Source: JAFEDN01 sp965651935 (lineage in GTDB: Bacteria > Pseudomonadota > Gammaproteobacteria > Coxiellales > Coxiellaceae). Taken from it: DNA of 64,000 nt. The position numbers and the translations under genes are program-made. Positions 51,516 through 60,695 of the stretch are shown piece after piece; within the stretch, counting starts at the first letter, position 1; every line of letters starts with the position of its first letter. The stretch spans positions 1-64,000 of the forward strand of contig CBFGTC010000005.1 of NCBI GenBank assembly GCA_965651935.1. Reading direction: 5' to 3'. Under the pieces are notes generated by a model that was not told where the DNA came from, made no database searches, and saw only the letters and a program-made list of their open reading frames with translations.

Positions 51516-52106
51516 TTATGGCTGATACAAAGAATAGGTCCCTACCCATTCGCTTTGAGCTAGGATATGTTTTTTTATCGCTGAAAGAGCCTGGCGCCCG
51601 TCAAAATGCCCAGTCAATCCCAATGATTTAACATCCAAAGCATAAAGATAAAAATGATAATGATGGATTAATTCATCGTTCCAAGGCGGACAGGGGCCGT
51701 CATAGCCGCCATTGTTGTGAGAGTAATCATTAATCCCTCTAATCCCGTAATCAGTCAGCCCGGGTTTTTTGCCTTGAGGAACCACGCCATGAGAATCTTG
51801 TCCTTCTTTAATGGAAGATAAAGATACGGGAATATCCACCAAAACGAAATGGTAAAAATTCTCTCGCGCCATGTCTTTGGTTAAAGTTACTCCTTCTTTA
51901 TTGGCGTTTTCTTTATTCTGAGGCACATCCGTGTCTACCATTATTATGGCCAACGATTGAGTGCCCTCGGGCAAATCTGACCAACGCATTTCAGGGTTGA
52001 GATTTTTACCCATTTGTTTACGGTTTTTTCCGTTACTCGGGATGCAGTAAGCGTATTCCGCAGGTATTGCGCCGCCATTCGTGAAAGCCGGTAAAGTTAA
52101 AATCAT
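51516..52106 (-). CDS. YbhB/YbcL family (PEBP, Raf kinase inhibitor-like) protein
   Basis: 196 aa. The fold marks are visible: FTNGGAIPAEYAYC at the start, NPEMRWSDLPEGTQSLAIIMVDTDVP for the ligand-pocket segment, NFYHFVLVDIPVSL, and the C-terminal YDGPCPPWNDELIHHYHFYLYALD, which is the conserved GPxPP...HxYxFxLYAL region. Bacterial members are small phosphatidylethanolamine-binding-like proteins of unclear role. This one has no signal peptide, so it is cytoplasmic. The ribosome site AGGAGG before the ATG is strong. It is transcribed alone, divergent from the deacetylase gene. Confidence 0.93.
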   Translation of the reverse strand: MILTLPAFTNGGAIPAEYAYCIPSNGKNRKQMGKNLNPEMRWSDLPEGTQSLAIIMVDTDVPQNKENANKEGVTLTKDMARENFYHFVLVDIPVSLSSIKEGQDSHGVVPQGKKPGLTDYGIRGINDYSHNNGGYDGPCPPWNDELIHHYHFYLYALDVKSLGLTGHFDGRQALSAIKKHILAQSEWVGTYSLYQP

Positions 52107-52280
52107 GCCATCCTCCTTTTTGAAAAATTTTACGTAAAACGCACATTGCTGTCCATACAGACAAGTTATCTAATATGTATATTGTATTGATTTGTTTGAA
52201 TATTAAACAATGAACTTCTAAGATCATGAATATGGATTAAAAAATGACCAAAACAAAAAACATGGACAAAAAGGAATGTG

Positions 52281-53054
52281 ATGATGAAAATCAAAGATTG
52301 GATTATTGGAGGAGTTTGTTTAATTTTTTTTCTACCAGCATTTGCTGACACCGATCAAACCCATACTGCAACCAGTCAAGCCGAATTGACTTTGCACAGT
52401 CAGAGTTCAAAGTCATCTCAAGCAATTGGCTTTGCTAATGGGCAATATGTAAAAAATAGCACTGAAAAACACGGATGTCAGGCTTTGGTGCATAAAGGTA
52501 CCGTAGCGCTTACGTTTGATGACGGGCCTTCTAAAAAATATACCAAAAAGATTTTAGCGATATTAGAACATTATCATGTGCAGGCTACGTTCTTTGTCTT
52601 AGGCCAGCAAGTTAAAAAAAATCCGCAGTATTTAAAACAAATGATCAAAGATGGCGATATTATTGGAAATCACTCCATGAGTCATCCGGTATTTTCAAAA
52701 TTATCTTCTGATAACTGGTATGATGAGGTGGTTAAATCTAAAAAGATCATCCATGACGTCATAGGCGAAGATCCTAAAGTGTTTCGCTTGCCCTATGGTG
52801 CGGGTAATGAGCAAGTAAAAAAATACATTCAAGCCCAAGGTATGCAAACTATTTTTTGGGGTTATACTCCAAACGATTATCGGCGGCCAGGGGCAAATGT
52901 CATTGCCAGTCGAGTAGTCAAAAACGCCCATTCTGGGCAAATTATTTTATTACACGACGGTCCCAGTAAACGGGAGCAAACCGTAGCGGCCTTACCGGCT
53001 ATCATTCGTGGAATTAAGAAAAAAGGCCTTGGTTTTAGCGTCGTGTGCACCTAG
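52281..53054 (+). CDS. secreted polysaccharide deacetylase (NodB homology)
   Basis: About 257 aa with a signal peptide (KIKDWIIGGVCLIFFLPAFA). The NodB domain at about 75-255 has the five usual motifs: VALTFDDGP (catalytic base Asp and metal Asp), GNHSMSHPVF (metal His pair), FRLPYGAG, a Trp-containing segment TIFWGYTPNDY, and ILLHDGP (catalytic His). It should remove N-acetyl groups from a GlcNAc polymer such as peptidoglycan or chitin in the periplasm or outside. In host-associated bacteria, deacetylated peptidoglycan resists lysozyme; that use here is inference. The start could be GTG 52278, ATG 52281 or ATG 52284; AAGGA at 52271-52275 favours one of the ATGs. Confidence 0.92.
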   Translation: MMKIKDWIIGGVCLIFFLPAFADTDQTHTATSQAELTLHSQSSKSSQAIGFANGQYVKNSTEKHGCQALVHKGTVALTFDDGPSKKYTKKILAILEHYHVQATFFVLGQQVKKNPQYLKQMIKDGDIIGNHSMSHPVFSKLSSDNWYDEVVKSKKIIHDVIGEDPKVFRLPYGAGNEQVKKYIQAQGMQTIFWGYTPNDYRRPGANVIASRVVKNAHSGQIILLHDGPSKREQTVAALPAIIRGIKKKGLGFSVVCT

Positions 53055-53064
53055 GCTGACAGGA

Positions 53065-53298
53065 TTGTATGGATATTATGGCAGTGATTATTACGGTGAC
53101 GGTTATCACGGGGGCTAATATGGCCCTGGTAATGCTTGCCAGAGCAACCTGTGCCGAAACCTTCTCTCCAAATCGGTAATCCTCAAAGTAGTAGAGGTGG
53201 TAACGGGCACGACCATAAATAAAAAGGTTGATTCTAAAGCTACTGTTCTCCGTAATGAGTCAAGTTGTGTAACAGTAGCTTTCCCCATTACTGCCTAG
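53065..53298 (+). pseudogene. interrupted small Gly/Tyr-rich ORF
   Basis: In one frame, the sequence reads GYYGSDYYGDGYHGG, a TAA stop (53116-53118), YGPGN, and then a protein-like stretch with LLSKSVILKVVEVVTGTT and ESSCVTVAFPITA before a TAG at 53296-53298. The Gly/Tyr repetition continues across the stop, so a single change may have broken a short gene. No ATG starts this frame. No family is recognised. The end overlaps the last codons of the convergent gene. Confidence 0.33.
53236..53282. terminator. inverted repeat between convergent genes
   Basis: A perfect 12-base inverted repeat, AAAGCTACTGTT and AACAGTAGCTTT, with a 23-base loop. It lies between the deacetylase gene and the convergent 289-aa gene. 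T-runs are weak on both sides, so a bidirectional terminator role is only possible. Confidence 0.35.
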
Positions 53299-54157
53299 AG
53301 TATAAGGCTTGCTGCAAATTAGCCGCAGTTTGTTTCCCTTTGACATTCCAAATACCGAAAGCATATGCTAGTCCGAGTGAAAATACGGTTGCTACCCCTT
53401 TTAGAAATAGGATGGACAGGTTATCGCGATTCTTTTCTAAAATGCTGCGTTCTGCTAAAAATTTTTGTTTAAAATCTTTTAATTGTTCAGGAGCGGATTT
53501 TACCGGTGTATTTAAACTTTCCTGAAGTTGGCTGACCAATTTATATTTTTCTAAAGCAAAGCTCAGAGACTTTGACGAGTGGATAATATAGCTATTTTGA
53601 CCAGCAATGATCTTATCTAATGCTGGACGTGGATCTTTTACGAGTATTGCTTGTGCTCTATCAGATTGGGGCGGTGCAGCAAAAATAATTGTATTTCGCT
53701 TAGCGTATGTTAAATAGGTTTGTTTATGCTCATTTTGAAGTTGGGATTCGAGTTCAATCTGTAGATGCTCGCGGTATTGCCGGCATAATCTTTGTAATTG
53801 TTGTTTTTGTCTGGCTATGGGCAATAGTCTGAGTAAACTATTTTTAATTTTTAAACAAAGAACTTGTTTGCGAGCCTGCCAAGGACACCAATTCAGAATG
53901 GCGCTGGTTAAACTGAGATAAACTTGTGGATTCAATAAATCCGCACTGTCAAGCAGTGAAGTAAGCCGGCTATCCAATATGCGATTAAACATGAGCGCAA
54001 ATTTATAGTGAGAATGTTTTTTATAATTTTGACAAGTGAGTTGGCATTCTTGAGCTATAGTTAACGCTTCAAAATCCAAGTCTTTACTAACATTGAATTT
54101 AGAGCTTGGCGCTCTTTTTTGATGAATTTCTAAAAATAATGAAATTAATTTTTTCAT
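53288..54157 (-). CDS. hypothetical protein, 289 aa, one C-terminal membrane segment
   Basis: Not recognised. It is largely helical, basic and Gln/Leu-rich for the first 240 residues. One hydrophobic helix follows near 250-268 (FLKGVATVFSLGLAYAFGIW), then a short basic tail, NVKGKQTAANLQQALYSRQ. A single helix close to the C-terminus is the tail-anchor pattern seen in some host-membrane-targeted effectors and in small bacterial inner-membrane proteins. There is no N-terminal signal. No operon partner is apparent. Confidence 0.65.
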   Translation of the reverse strand: MKKLISLFLEIHQKRAPSSKFNVSKDLDFEALTIAQECQLTCQNYKKHSHYKFALMFNRILDSRLTSLLDSADLLNPQVYLSLTSAILNWCPWQARKQVLCLKIKNSLLRLLPIARQKQQLQRLCRQYREHLQIELESQLQNEHKQTYLTYAKRNTIIFAAPPQSDRAQAILVKDPRPALDKIIAGQNSYIIHSSKSLSFALEKYKLVSQLQESLNTPVKSAPEQLKDFKQKFLAERSILEKNRDNLSILFLKGVATVFSLGLAYAFGIWNVKGKQTAANLQQALYSRQ

Positions 54158-54265
54158 AAATTACCCCTCTGAATTGAATAGAAAGAAAAATCTTTTACCT
54201 GCGGGGCTAGATAAAATTATTAATACAATAAACTTGGTTTTCTAATGTGGCAATACCGTAAGCGG

Positions 54266-55855
54266 TTACGTTTTTTGAACGTATTGATTTAAATACGAAA
54301 TGAGATCATCATAATTTAAAGGTGAATTCCGAAAACCGATATAACCATCCGGTCTAATAAAATAGACGCTATCTTGGGTCACGCCATAGCGTTGGAATAA
54401 AAGCCTGTTTTTCGCTGACGCCAGAAATTTATGGACTGCTAGCCATTTATGCTGCATTTTTAATTGAATTAATTTCTCATCTGTAATTAGTGGCTTTTTG
54501 TCTGAAGTGATAAATACGAGCAGATTGCCCGGTTTTAATTTAAATAATTCAAATAAACTGGTATTTTCGGTTGGCGCATCTGGCGCACGAAAGCCTGCAC
54601 TGGGGCCAGCTAAAAATTCTTTCGAAGCCTGCTCACACTTTTGATAAATAAAAGCGTTGTTATTGTAATGTATGCCTAATTGCGATATCAGCCAAAATAA
54701 GCGCTGTTGAATTCGACTAATGGCAATGATTTTAGAGGCCGCCATAAAAAAAACCGGTCTTAAAATACCGAGTAATTTATTTGGAGAAGTCAGCAGCAAA
54801 AATATCCGATCAGTCGTTTTAATTAATTTTTTACCAATGAATTGCCGTTCTAATTCATAGGTTTTTAATAACTGGTCATCTAAGTTATTTTGAATAGTGA
54901 GCGCTATTTTCCAAGCTAAATTAGTCGCGTCTTGCAATCCTGTATTCATCCCTTGTGCTCCTACTGGCGAATGGATATGTGCAGCATCGCCAACTAAAAA
55001 AGTATTGTTTTTTTGATAATTTTGCACCACTCGATGATGTAAGTGAAAGCGAGACATCCAGGTACACTCAAGAATCTCTAGGTCGCAATGGCTGACTTGA
55101 CGAATGAATTTTTGAATTTCATCCATGTTTAAAGACGTAGCTTCTGCAACATCATTCGTAATTTTTGCTGTGATAATCCGAGTATAACCCTGTTCTAACG
55201 GTGCATTAAGAAAAAAACCTTGTTTATCAAAGAAAATCCTAAATTCATCTTGTAACGATGACGGCCATTTCAATTTAACATCTGCCAGAAAAAAATCTTG
55301 TTGATAATCACCACCGATAAACGGAATTTTCAGCAGGTGACGAACGCTACTCCGTGCACCATCGCAGCCTACTACATAACGGCATTTTAATTGTTCTATT
55401 GCACCATTTTTTTCATTTTTTAAACTGGCAATCATATAATCAGCATGATCTTCAAAATTTTCCAATTTGATATTGCGCTCTACCCTTAAACCATTCTGGT
55501 CAAGATAATTTAATAATATTTTTTCAGTTTTAGGTTGAGGTAAAAAATAAATAAAAGAAAACGGGGTATTTTCTAATTGAAATTTCCCAAAGTTCAGCTT
55601 GAGTATGGGTTTGCCGCGCCAAAAAAAATGCGCTTGACGGGCCACTTCTGCTTTTGTTATGAACTGTTCAGCCAGACCGAGGTTTTGAAAAATTTCCATG
55701 GACTTGGCTTGTATCCCAAACGCTCTCGATTCATTGGCTCGGTAGAGCTGTTGATCAATAATTTTAACCGAGACGCCCCACCTTACTAGCTGACAGGCCA
55801 TCATCAAGCCGGAAGGACCGGCGCCTACAATCAGAACTTCCTTGTCTAAATCCAT
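54266..55855 (-). CDS. FAD-dependent aromatic-type monooxygenase (PheA/TfdB/MhpA-like)
   Basis: 529 aa, class A flavoprotein hydroxylase. The dinucleotide-binding motif is LIVGAGPSGLMMACQL near residue 10, the middle motif is VGCDGARSSVRHLL and the second FAD motif is VGDAAHIHSPVGAQGMNTGLQD. The C-terminal 130 residues form the thioredoxin-like domain found in phenol hydroxylase-like members (LLVFITSDKKPL, YFIRPDGYIGFR). It uses NAD(P)H and oxygen to hydroxylate an aromatic or polyketide-like substrate; which one is not visible. There are no ring-cleavage genes nearby, so a biosynthetic or detoxifying role is as likely as degradation. It is divergent from the polysaccharide operon. Confidence 0.9.
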   Translation of the reverse strand: MDLDKEVLIVGAGPSGLMMACQLVRWGVSVKIIDQQLYRANESRAFGIQAKSMEIFQNLGLAEQFITKAEVARQAHFFWRGKPILKLNFGKFQLENTPFSFIYFLPQPKTEKILLNYLDQNGLRVERNIKLENFEDHADYMIASLKNEKNGAIEQLKCRYVVGCDGARSSVRHLLKIPFIGGDYQQDFFLADVKLKWPSSLQDEFRIFFDKQGFFLNAPLEQGYTRIITAKITNDVAEATSLNMDEIQKFIRQVSHCDLEILECTWMSRFHLHHRVVQNYQKNNTFLVGDAAHIHSPVGAQGMNTGLQDATNLAWKIALTIQNNLDDQLLKTYELERQFIGKKLIKTTDRIFLLLTSPNKLLGILRPVFFMAASKIIAISRIQQRLFWLISQLGIHYNNNAFIYQKCEQASKEFLAGPSAGFRAPDAPTENTSLFELFKLKPGNLLVFITSDKKPLITDEKLIQLKMQHKWLAVHKFLASAKNRLLFQRYGVTQDSVYFIRPDGYIGFRNSPLNYDDLISYLNQYVQKT

Positions 55856-55907
55856 AATGGATAATTATAGTATGATAATTCACAATTGAGATAAAGGATT
55901 CGCCTAT

Positions 55908-56384
55908 ATGTTGTTTAATGGACTAAATCTTACGAGCGTGCTCTTTGTTTGTACTGGAAATATTTGTCGCAGTCCCATAGCAGAAGCTTGGTTTAAAGAA
56001 CTATTAAAAGAAGTTGCAGTTGACGTGGAAGTAAATTCAGCTGGTATTGCAGCCTTAAAAGGTTCTACCGCTGACCCTTTTGCCATCAAAATACTGGCAG
56101 AAAAAAATATTGATATTTCTTCTCATCGTGCAAAACAATTAACCCTTTCCATGTTAAAAGAGTTTGATTTAATCTTGGTAATGGAATTCTGGCAACGCCA
56201 AGCCATCTATGATATGCTGCCAAGCTCCTGTGGGAAAGTTCACTATTTAGGACAATGGCGTGAAATGGAAATCATCGATCCCTATCAAAAACCGATTGGC
56301 GAATTTGAAAGGGCTTTTTGTCAAATTATACAAGCTTCCAAGGATTGGCTATGCCTTTGGGATTCTTCCAAAAAAGTAATTTGA
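55908..56384 (+). CDS. wzb: low-molecular-weight protein tyrosine phosphatase, Wzb-like
   Basis: 158 aa. The P-loop VLFVCTGNICRSPIAEA carries the catalytic Cys and Arg (C-x5-R-S), and the late acid is in IIDPYQKP. In group 1 capsule systems Wzb removes phosphates from the tyrosine kinase Wzc and so keeps chain assembly cycling. Its location as the first gene of the operon with wza and wzc fits that role. The end overlaps the start of wza by 34 bases. The order wzb-wza-wzc differs from the wza-wzb-wzc of E. coli. Confidence 0.93.
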   Translation: MLFNGLNLTSVLFVCTGNICRSPIAEAWFKELLKEVAVDVEVNSAGIAALKGSTADPFAIKILAEKNIDISSHRAKQLTLSMLKEFDLILVMEFWQRQAIYDMLPSSCGKVHYLGQWREMEIIDPYQKPIGEFERAFCQIIQASKDWLCLWDSSKKVI

Positions 56385-57226
56385 TAACATTATTCATTTC
56401 ATGCGTGATTGTATCCGGCTGTGATCATATTACGCCGGGAATGCGTATGAACACTTCAGGCTTTACCCATGTGCCTGTGGCAGAAGTTCGAGTGGCGCCG
56501 GTTTTAATTCCCATTACCGCCGCGACGGTGCACAATCAGCCTAATTTTTATACGGGATATCGCTATTATATTGGTCCTCAGGATATTATTAATATTCAAG
56601 TTTGGAATCACCCAGAATTCAACGTTCCTTCCGTGGTGGAACAAGGGTCCAAAGAAGGCAATTTGCAACAAAATTTGATTTTACAACAAAGCGTATCAAC
56701 CGGCGCTTACGGATATGGTTATTTAGTGGGGCCTAATGGTCGGCTGTTTTTTCCCATGATCGGCCAAGTTCCGGTATCCGGTTTGACAGTGGAGCAGGCT
56801 CGCATACGACTTACCCAAAAATTATCTCACTATGTGCGCGATCCGCAAGTTCAAATACGTGTGACTTCATTTCGCAGTCAAAAAATTTATGTTATGGGCG
56901 AAGTAGAAAAGCCAGGCGTACAAGTCATTACTGACGTGCCTTTGAGTATCACCGAGGCAGTAGCATTGGCTGGGGGAGTGGACCGGCAGACCTCCGATCC
57001 TCGTCATATTTATGTGGTCCGAGGGCCGTTGGATAATCCGCGGGTATACTGGCTTAACGCGAAATCACCGGATGCGCTGTTATTGGGGGCTAATTTTATT
57101 TTGCAAGCTCATGATATCGTTTATGTTTCAACAGCAAATGTGGTAAGTTGGAATAGGGTGATCAGTCAAATATTGCCTACTATTGAAACAATTTGGTATA
57201 CCAATTCATTGATGACTCATCATTGA
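56351..57226 (+). CDS. wza: polysaccharide export outer-membrane lipoprotein Wza
   Basis: About 291 aa from ATG 56351, which has AAGGAT upstream and gives a lipoprotein signal with lipobox VSGC. The frame opens earlier at a TTG at 56318, which is less likely. The polysaccharide export domain starts YYIGPQDIINIQVWNHPEF and continues in GPNGRLFFPMIGQVPVSG; an SLBB domain follows with QKIYVMGEVEKPGVQVI and ITEAVALAGGV. Wza forms the octameric channel for the finished polymer across the outer membrane. The C-terminal amphipathic region seems present. It is shorter than E. coli Wza (379 aa), so one periplasmic domain may be missing. Confidence 0.92.
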   Translation: MPLGFFQKSNLITLFISCVIVSGCDHITPGMRMNTSGFTHVPVAEVRVAPVLIPITAATVHNQPNFYTGYRYYIGPQDIINIQVWNHPEFNVPSVVEQGSKEGNLQQNLILQQSVSTGAYGYGYLVGPNGRLFFPMIGQVPVSGLTVEQARIRLTQKLSHYVRDPQVQIRVTSFRSQKIYVMGEVEKPGVQVITDVPLSITEAVALAGGVDRQTSDPRHIYVVRGPLDNPRVYWLNAKSPDALLLGANFILQAHDIVYVSTANVVSWNRVISQILPTIETIWYTNSLMTHH

Positions 57227-57239
57227 CAGGATTGATTGA

Positions 57240-59486
57240 ATGGATTTAGAGAAACGAAATTCGCCTGAAAAGGCGGTGATTAATCGCTCCGAATTAAATT
57301 TGCGCGATTTACTCTTCACCTTATACGAATCAAAGTGGCTAATTTTTGGTTTCACTATTTTATTTTGCATTATGTCGGCATTTTCATTACTGCAAAAGCC
57401 TCATATTTTCGAAAGCACCGCATTAATTCAAATTGAAAATAAACCTTCCAGTATGGGGCAACTGGAGGGGGCAAATGCTTTATTCGATCTGAAGGCGTCA
57501 CAAAGCGATGTGCAAAAAGCCTTGCTGAATTCTTCTTTTGTTCTGGAGCCGGTAATTAAACAACTAGGACTTTGCATCAAAACCAGCCCGCATTATTTTC
57601 CCTATTTGGGTAATTTGATTCAAAAATACCCGAATTTGATTCATTTTGTCCCAAAATGGCGCTTTTTAAGTCATTATTCTTGGGGTGGTGAGCAAATCAA
57701 AGCCGATATATTTGAAGTACCTACGCCATATTTAAAAAAGAATTTTAAAATTATTGTTGATGAAACTGCTCAAGCATATAAATTATACAGCCCGGAGGGA
57801 AATTTTTTATTGCGCGCTAGAATAGGTGAAACTGCAGCTACAGGGGCTGCCAATTCCATTAAGATAAAAATTTTAATTTCTCAATGGAATGCGCATCCGC
57901 AAAGTGAGTTCTTTATCCAAAAAAATTCAATTACTAAAGAAATTGCTGATTTGCAGAAAAGATTAATGATCTCCGATGTGGGCACATCGACGAAATTAAA
58001 TTCTCAGACCGGAATCTTGCAACTGACTTTGAAGGATGCAGACCCAGAAAAATTGGCTGCGATTTTGAATCAAATTATTAAAGTGGCGGTCTCGAAAGAC
58101 ATTAAAAACAAATCCCTCGAAGCGGCCAAGACCTTAAATTTTTTAAATCAACAGTTGCCTATCATTAAAGATTCTTTGAATCATGCTGAATTGGCGCTGA
58201 ATGAATATAGATCTAAAAATAACAAAATCAATTTAACCGTGGAGACGCAATTAATTTTAAATAAAGTAGCTGATATTGAAACCAAAATTAATCAAACTGA
58301 ATTACAAAAAAATGAACTATTACAATACTACACTGAATCGCATCCTTTTGTGATTGCGTTAGCAAAGCGGCAACAACTATTACAGCAAGAGCTGAATCAT
58401 TTGCAAGGCTTGATGAAAAAATTGCCTGCAGAGGATCAGGTCGCGTTGAGTTTAGCTCGTGAAGTAAAAGTTAAAAATCATCTTTATCTGCTTTTAACGC
58501 AAAAAATGCAAGAATTGCAAGTTATCGCTGCCGGAACAATAAGTGATATCCGGGTGCTGTCGTTGGCTAAAATACCTGGGGAGTCTTTGTCTAATCAAAC
58601 TCTGCTAAAGTTATTGGCTGCATTAATCGTAGGGTTAATTTTTGGTTGTTTAACGGCAGCGATTCGTAAATCATTGCATCAAAAAATTGATGATCCTCGC
58701 TGGGTAGAACAGAATTTAGGTATTTTAGTGGTTGCGGTGATACCTCATAGTAAAAAACAAATTAATAATGAGCGGTTAATTAAAAAAGGCTTACTCCAAA
58801 AACCACCTTTATTGGCGTTAACCTCGTCCTATGATTTATCCATTGAATCACTCCGAAGTTTACGTACTCATATGCATTTTTGTTTACAAACCAGTAACAA
58901 CAATATTGTGGCTATCACTGGTATCTCGCCGCAAGTGGGTAAATCATTTGTGGCCAGTAATTTTGCCTATCTTTTAGCGGATATCAATAAAAAAATCTTA
59001 TTGATTGATGGTGATATACGCCGTGGCCATTTGTTTCAATATTTTAACCTAAAGCAAACGCCGGGTTTGTCGGAAGTGGTTGCCGGTGAAAATAGTTTGG
59101 CTGAAGGTATCCAAAAATTTAATGAAAATTTGCATGTGTTAACGGCAGGTGCGTATAAAAATAAACCGGCTGAATTGTTAATGAGTAAGCAATTTGACAA
59201 TATTATGCAATTGGCTTCGCAAAATTACGACATGGTAATAATAGACACAGCGCCCATTTTAGCCGTGACTGACGGTGTCATTGTGGCAAAACATGCCGGG
59301 GTCAATTTTTTCGTAATGGGTTCAGGGATGCATCATGCCGAAGAAATCGAATTTGCCATAAAAAGAATGTATGCTAACGACTTAAAAATTCAAGGAGTAA
59401 TTTTTAATAATATTCGCAATGAAGTGAGAACTAAAAGCTATGGAAAATATCGATATCGATATTATTATAGTTACGAAAATGTTTAA
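57240..59486 (+). CDS. wzc: polysaccharide co-polymerase with bacterial tyrosine kinase domain, Wzc
   Basis: 748 aa. The N-terminal chain-length domain has a membrane helix at about 32-52 (WLIFGFTILFCIMSAFSLL), a long coiled periplasmic part and a second helix near 455-475 (LLKLLAALIVGLIFGCLTAA). The BY-kinase domain follows: Walker A in ITGISPQVGKSFVASNFA, Walker A' in LLIDGDIRRGH and Walker B in MVIIDTAP. The C-terminus has a Tyr cluster (SYGKYRYRYYYSYENV), the autophosphorylation site reset by Wzb. It controls chain length and couples to Wza. It starts 13 bases after wza. Confidence 0.95.
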   Translation: MDLEKRNSPEKAVINRSELNLRDLLFTLYESKWLIFGFTILFCIMSAFSLLQKPHIFESTALIQIENKPSSMGQLEGANALFDLKASQSDVQKALLNSSFVLEPVIKQLGLCIKTSPHYFPYLGNLIQKYPNLIHFVPKWRFLSHYSWGGEQIKADIFEVPTPYLKKNFKIIVDETAQAYKLYSPEGNFLLRARIGETAATGAANSIKIKILISQWNAHPQSEFFIQKNSITKEIADLQKRLMISDVGTSTKLNSQTGILQLTLKDADPEKLAAILNQIIKVAVSKDIKNKSLEAAKTLNFLNQQLPIIKDSLNHAELALNEYRSKNNKINLTVETQLILNKVADIETKINQTELQKNELLQYYTESHPFVIALAKRQQLLQQELNHLQGLMKKLPAEDQVALSLAREVKVKNHLYLLLTQKMQELQVIAAGTISDIRVLSLAKIPGESLSNQTLLKLLAALIVGLIFGCLTAAIRKSLHQKIDDPRWVEQNLGILVVAVIPHSKKQINNERLIKKGLLQKPPLLALTSSYDLSIESLRSLRTHMHFCLQTSNNNIVAITGISPQVGKSFVASNFAYLLADINKKILLIDGDIRRGHLFQYFNLKQTPGLSEVVAGENSLAEGIQKFNENLHVLTAGAYKNKPAELLMSKQFDNIMQLASQNYDMVIIDTAPILAVTDGVIVAKHAGVNFFVMGSGMHHAEEIEFAIKRMYANDLKIQGVIFNNIRNEVRTKSYGKYRYRYYYSYENV

Positions 59487-59540
59487 ATAATTTCGTATCA
59501 TTATTGGAACTGACCGAATTTTACTACAAGGATTGTAGTC

Positions 59541-60695
59541 ATGAAGGTACTCTCGGTTTTTGGGACAAGACCGGAAGCCATTAAAATGGCTCCGATTATT
59601 CAAGTTTTAAAAAATCATTATGGCAGCTGCTGTGCCAAGGTTTGCGTAACCGGGCAACATCGCAGTATGCTGGATTCCATTTTGCAGCTATTTGCGATAG
59701 AGCCTGATTATGATCTCAACATCATGCGTCCCAATCAAAGCTTAAACGAAATAACTGCCAGTATTTTAAAAAAACTTCGACTAGTTTTGGCTGAATTTAG
59801 CCCTGATATGGTTTTAGTCCATGGTGATACCACCACGACTTTGGCTGCCAGTTTAGCCGCTTTTTATGAAAAAATACCGGTTGGGCATATCGAGGCTGGA
59901 TTGCGCAGTGATAATATTTATTCTCCGTGGCCTGAGGAGTTAAATCGGCGCGTCACTTCTTTAATTGCGGAACATCATTTTGCGCCGACGCTTTCAGCTG
60001 CTCAGAATTTGCAGCGTGGAGGTATTACGACTGATAAAATTACCGTAACAGGTAATACCGTGGTAGACGCTCTGTATGAAATTAAAAATCATTTAAGTAG
60101 AAATCCTCAATTAAAAGCCAAACTGGAGGGACAGTTCCAATTTTTAAATCCGCATAAAAAAATCATTTTGGTAACAGGACACCGGCGAGAAAGTTTTGGC
60201 GCTGGTTTTCAAAATATTTGTGAAGCATTGGCGACCATTTCTGCTGAAAATGAAGTGCAAATTGTTTACCCAGTGCATCTCAATCCTAATGTGCAAAAAC
60301 CGGTTTATCACCTATTAGGTAAAGTAAAAGATATTTATTTAATTAATCCTTTGGATTACCTTAGTTTTGTATATTTAATGGAAAAATCCTATTTAATTCT
60401 CACAGACTCTGGAGGAATACAAGAAGAAGCGCCTTCGTTAAAAAAACCAGTGTTGATAATGCGTAATATCACTGAACGGCCTGAAGGAGTGAAAGCGGGA
60501 GTCGCAAAACTCGTAGGAGCTGATAAAAATACAATTGTTAGAGAAACACAACAAATTTTGGAAAATCCGTTGCGTTATAAAGAAATGACTTTGGCAAAAA
60601 ATCCATATGGAGATGGAAAAGCGGCGCAGCGAATTTTATTAAAATTATTAAATATGAATGTGAAATCTTCTTCCTTACTAAAGGCGATGACATGA
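59541..60695 (+). CDS. wecB: UDP-N-acetylglucosamine 2-epimerase (non-hydrolysing)
   Basis: 384 aa, normal length. It begins VLSVFGTRPEAIKMAPII, the family signature, with VCVTGQHRSML close behind. VLVHGDTTTTLAASLAAFY, VGHIEAGLRS, PEELNRRVTSLIAEHHFAPT and the late LTDSGGIQEEAPSL region follow; these contain the catalytic Asp, Glu and His of the family. It converts UDP-GlcNAc to UDP-ManNAc, so the polymer made here may contain ManNAc or its uronic acid. No wecC is seen in the window, though one may lie beyond the right edge. It is followed by a 4-base ATGA overlap with the next gene. Confidence 0.95.
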   Translation: MKVLSVFGTRPEAIKMAPIIQVLKNHYGSCCAKVCVTGQHRSMLDSILQLFAIEPDYDLNIMRPNQSLNEITASILKKLRLVLAEFSPDMVLVHGDTTTTLAASLAAFYEKIPVGHIEAGLRSDNIYSPWPEELNRRVTSLIAEHHFAPTLSAAQNLQRGGITTDKITVTGNTVVDALYEIKNHLSRNPQLKAKLEGQFQFLNPHKKIILVTGHRRESFGAGFQNICEALATISAENEVQIVYPVHLNPNVQKPVYHLLGKVKDIYLINPLDYLSFVYLMEKSYLILTDSGGIQEEAPSLKKPVLIMRNITERPEGVKAGVAKLVGADKNTIVRETQQILENPLRYKEMTLAKNPYGDGKAAQRILLKLLNMNVKSSSLLKAMT

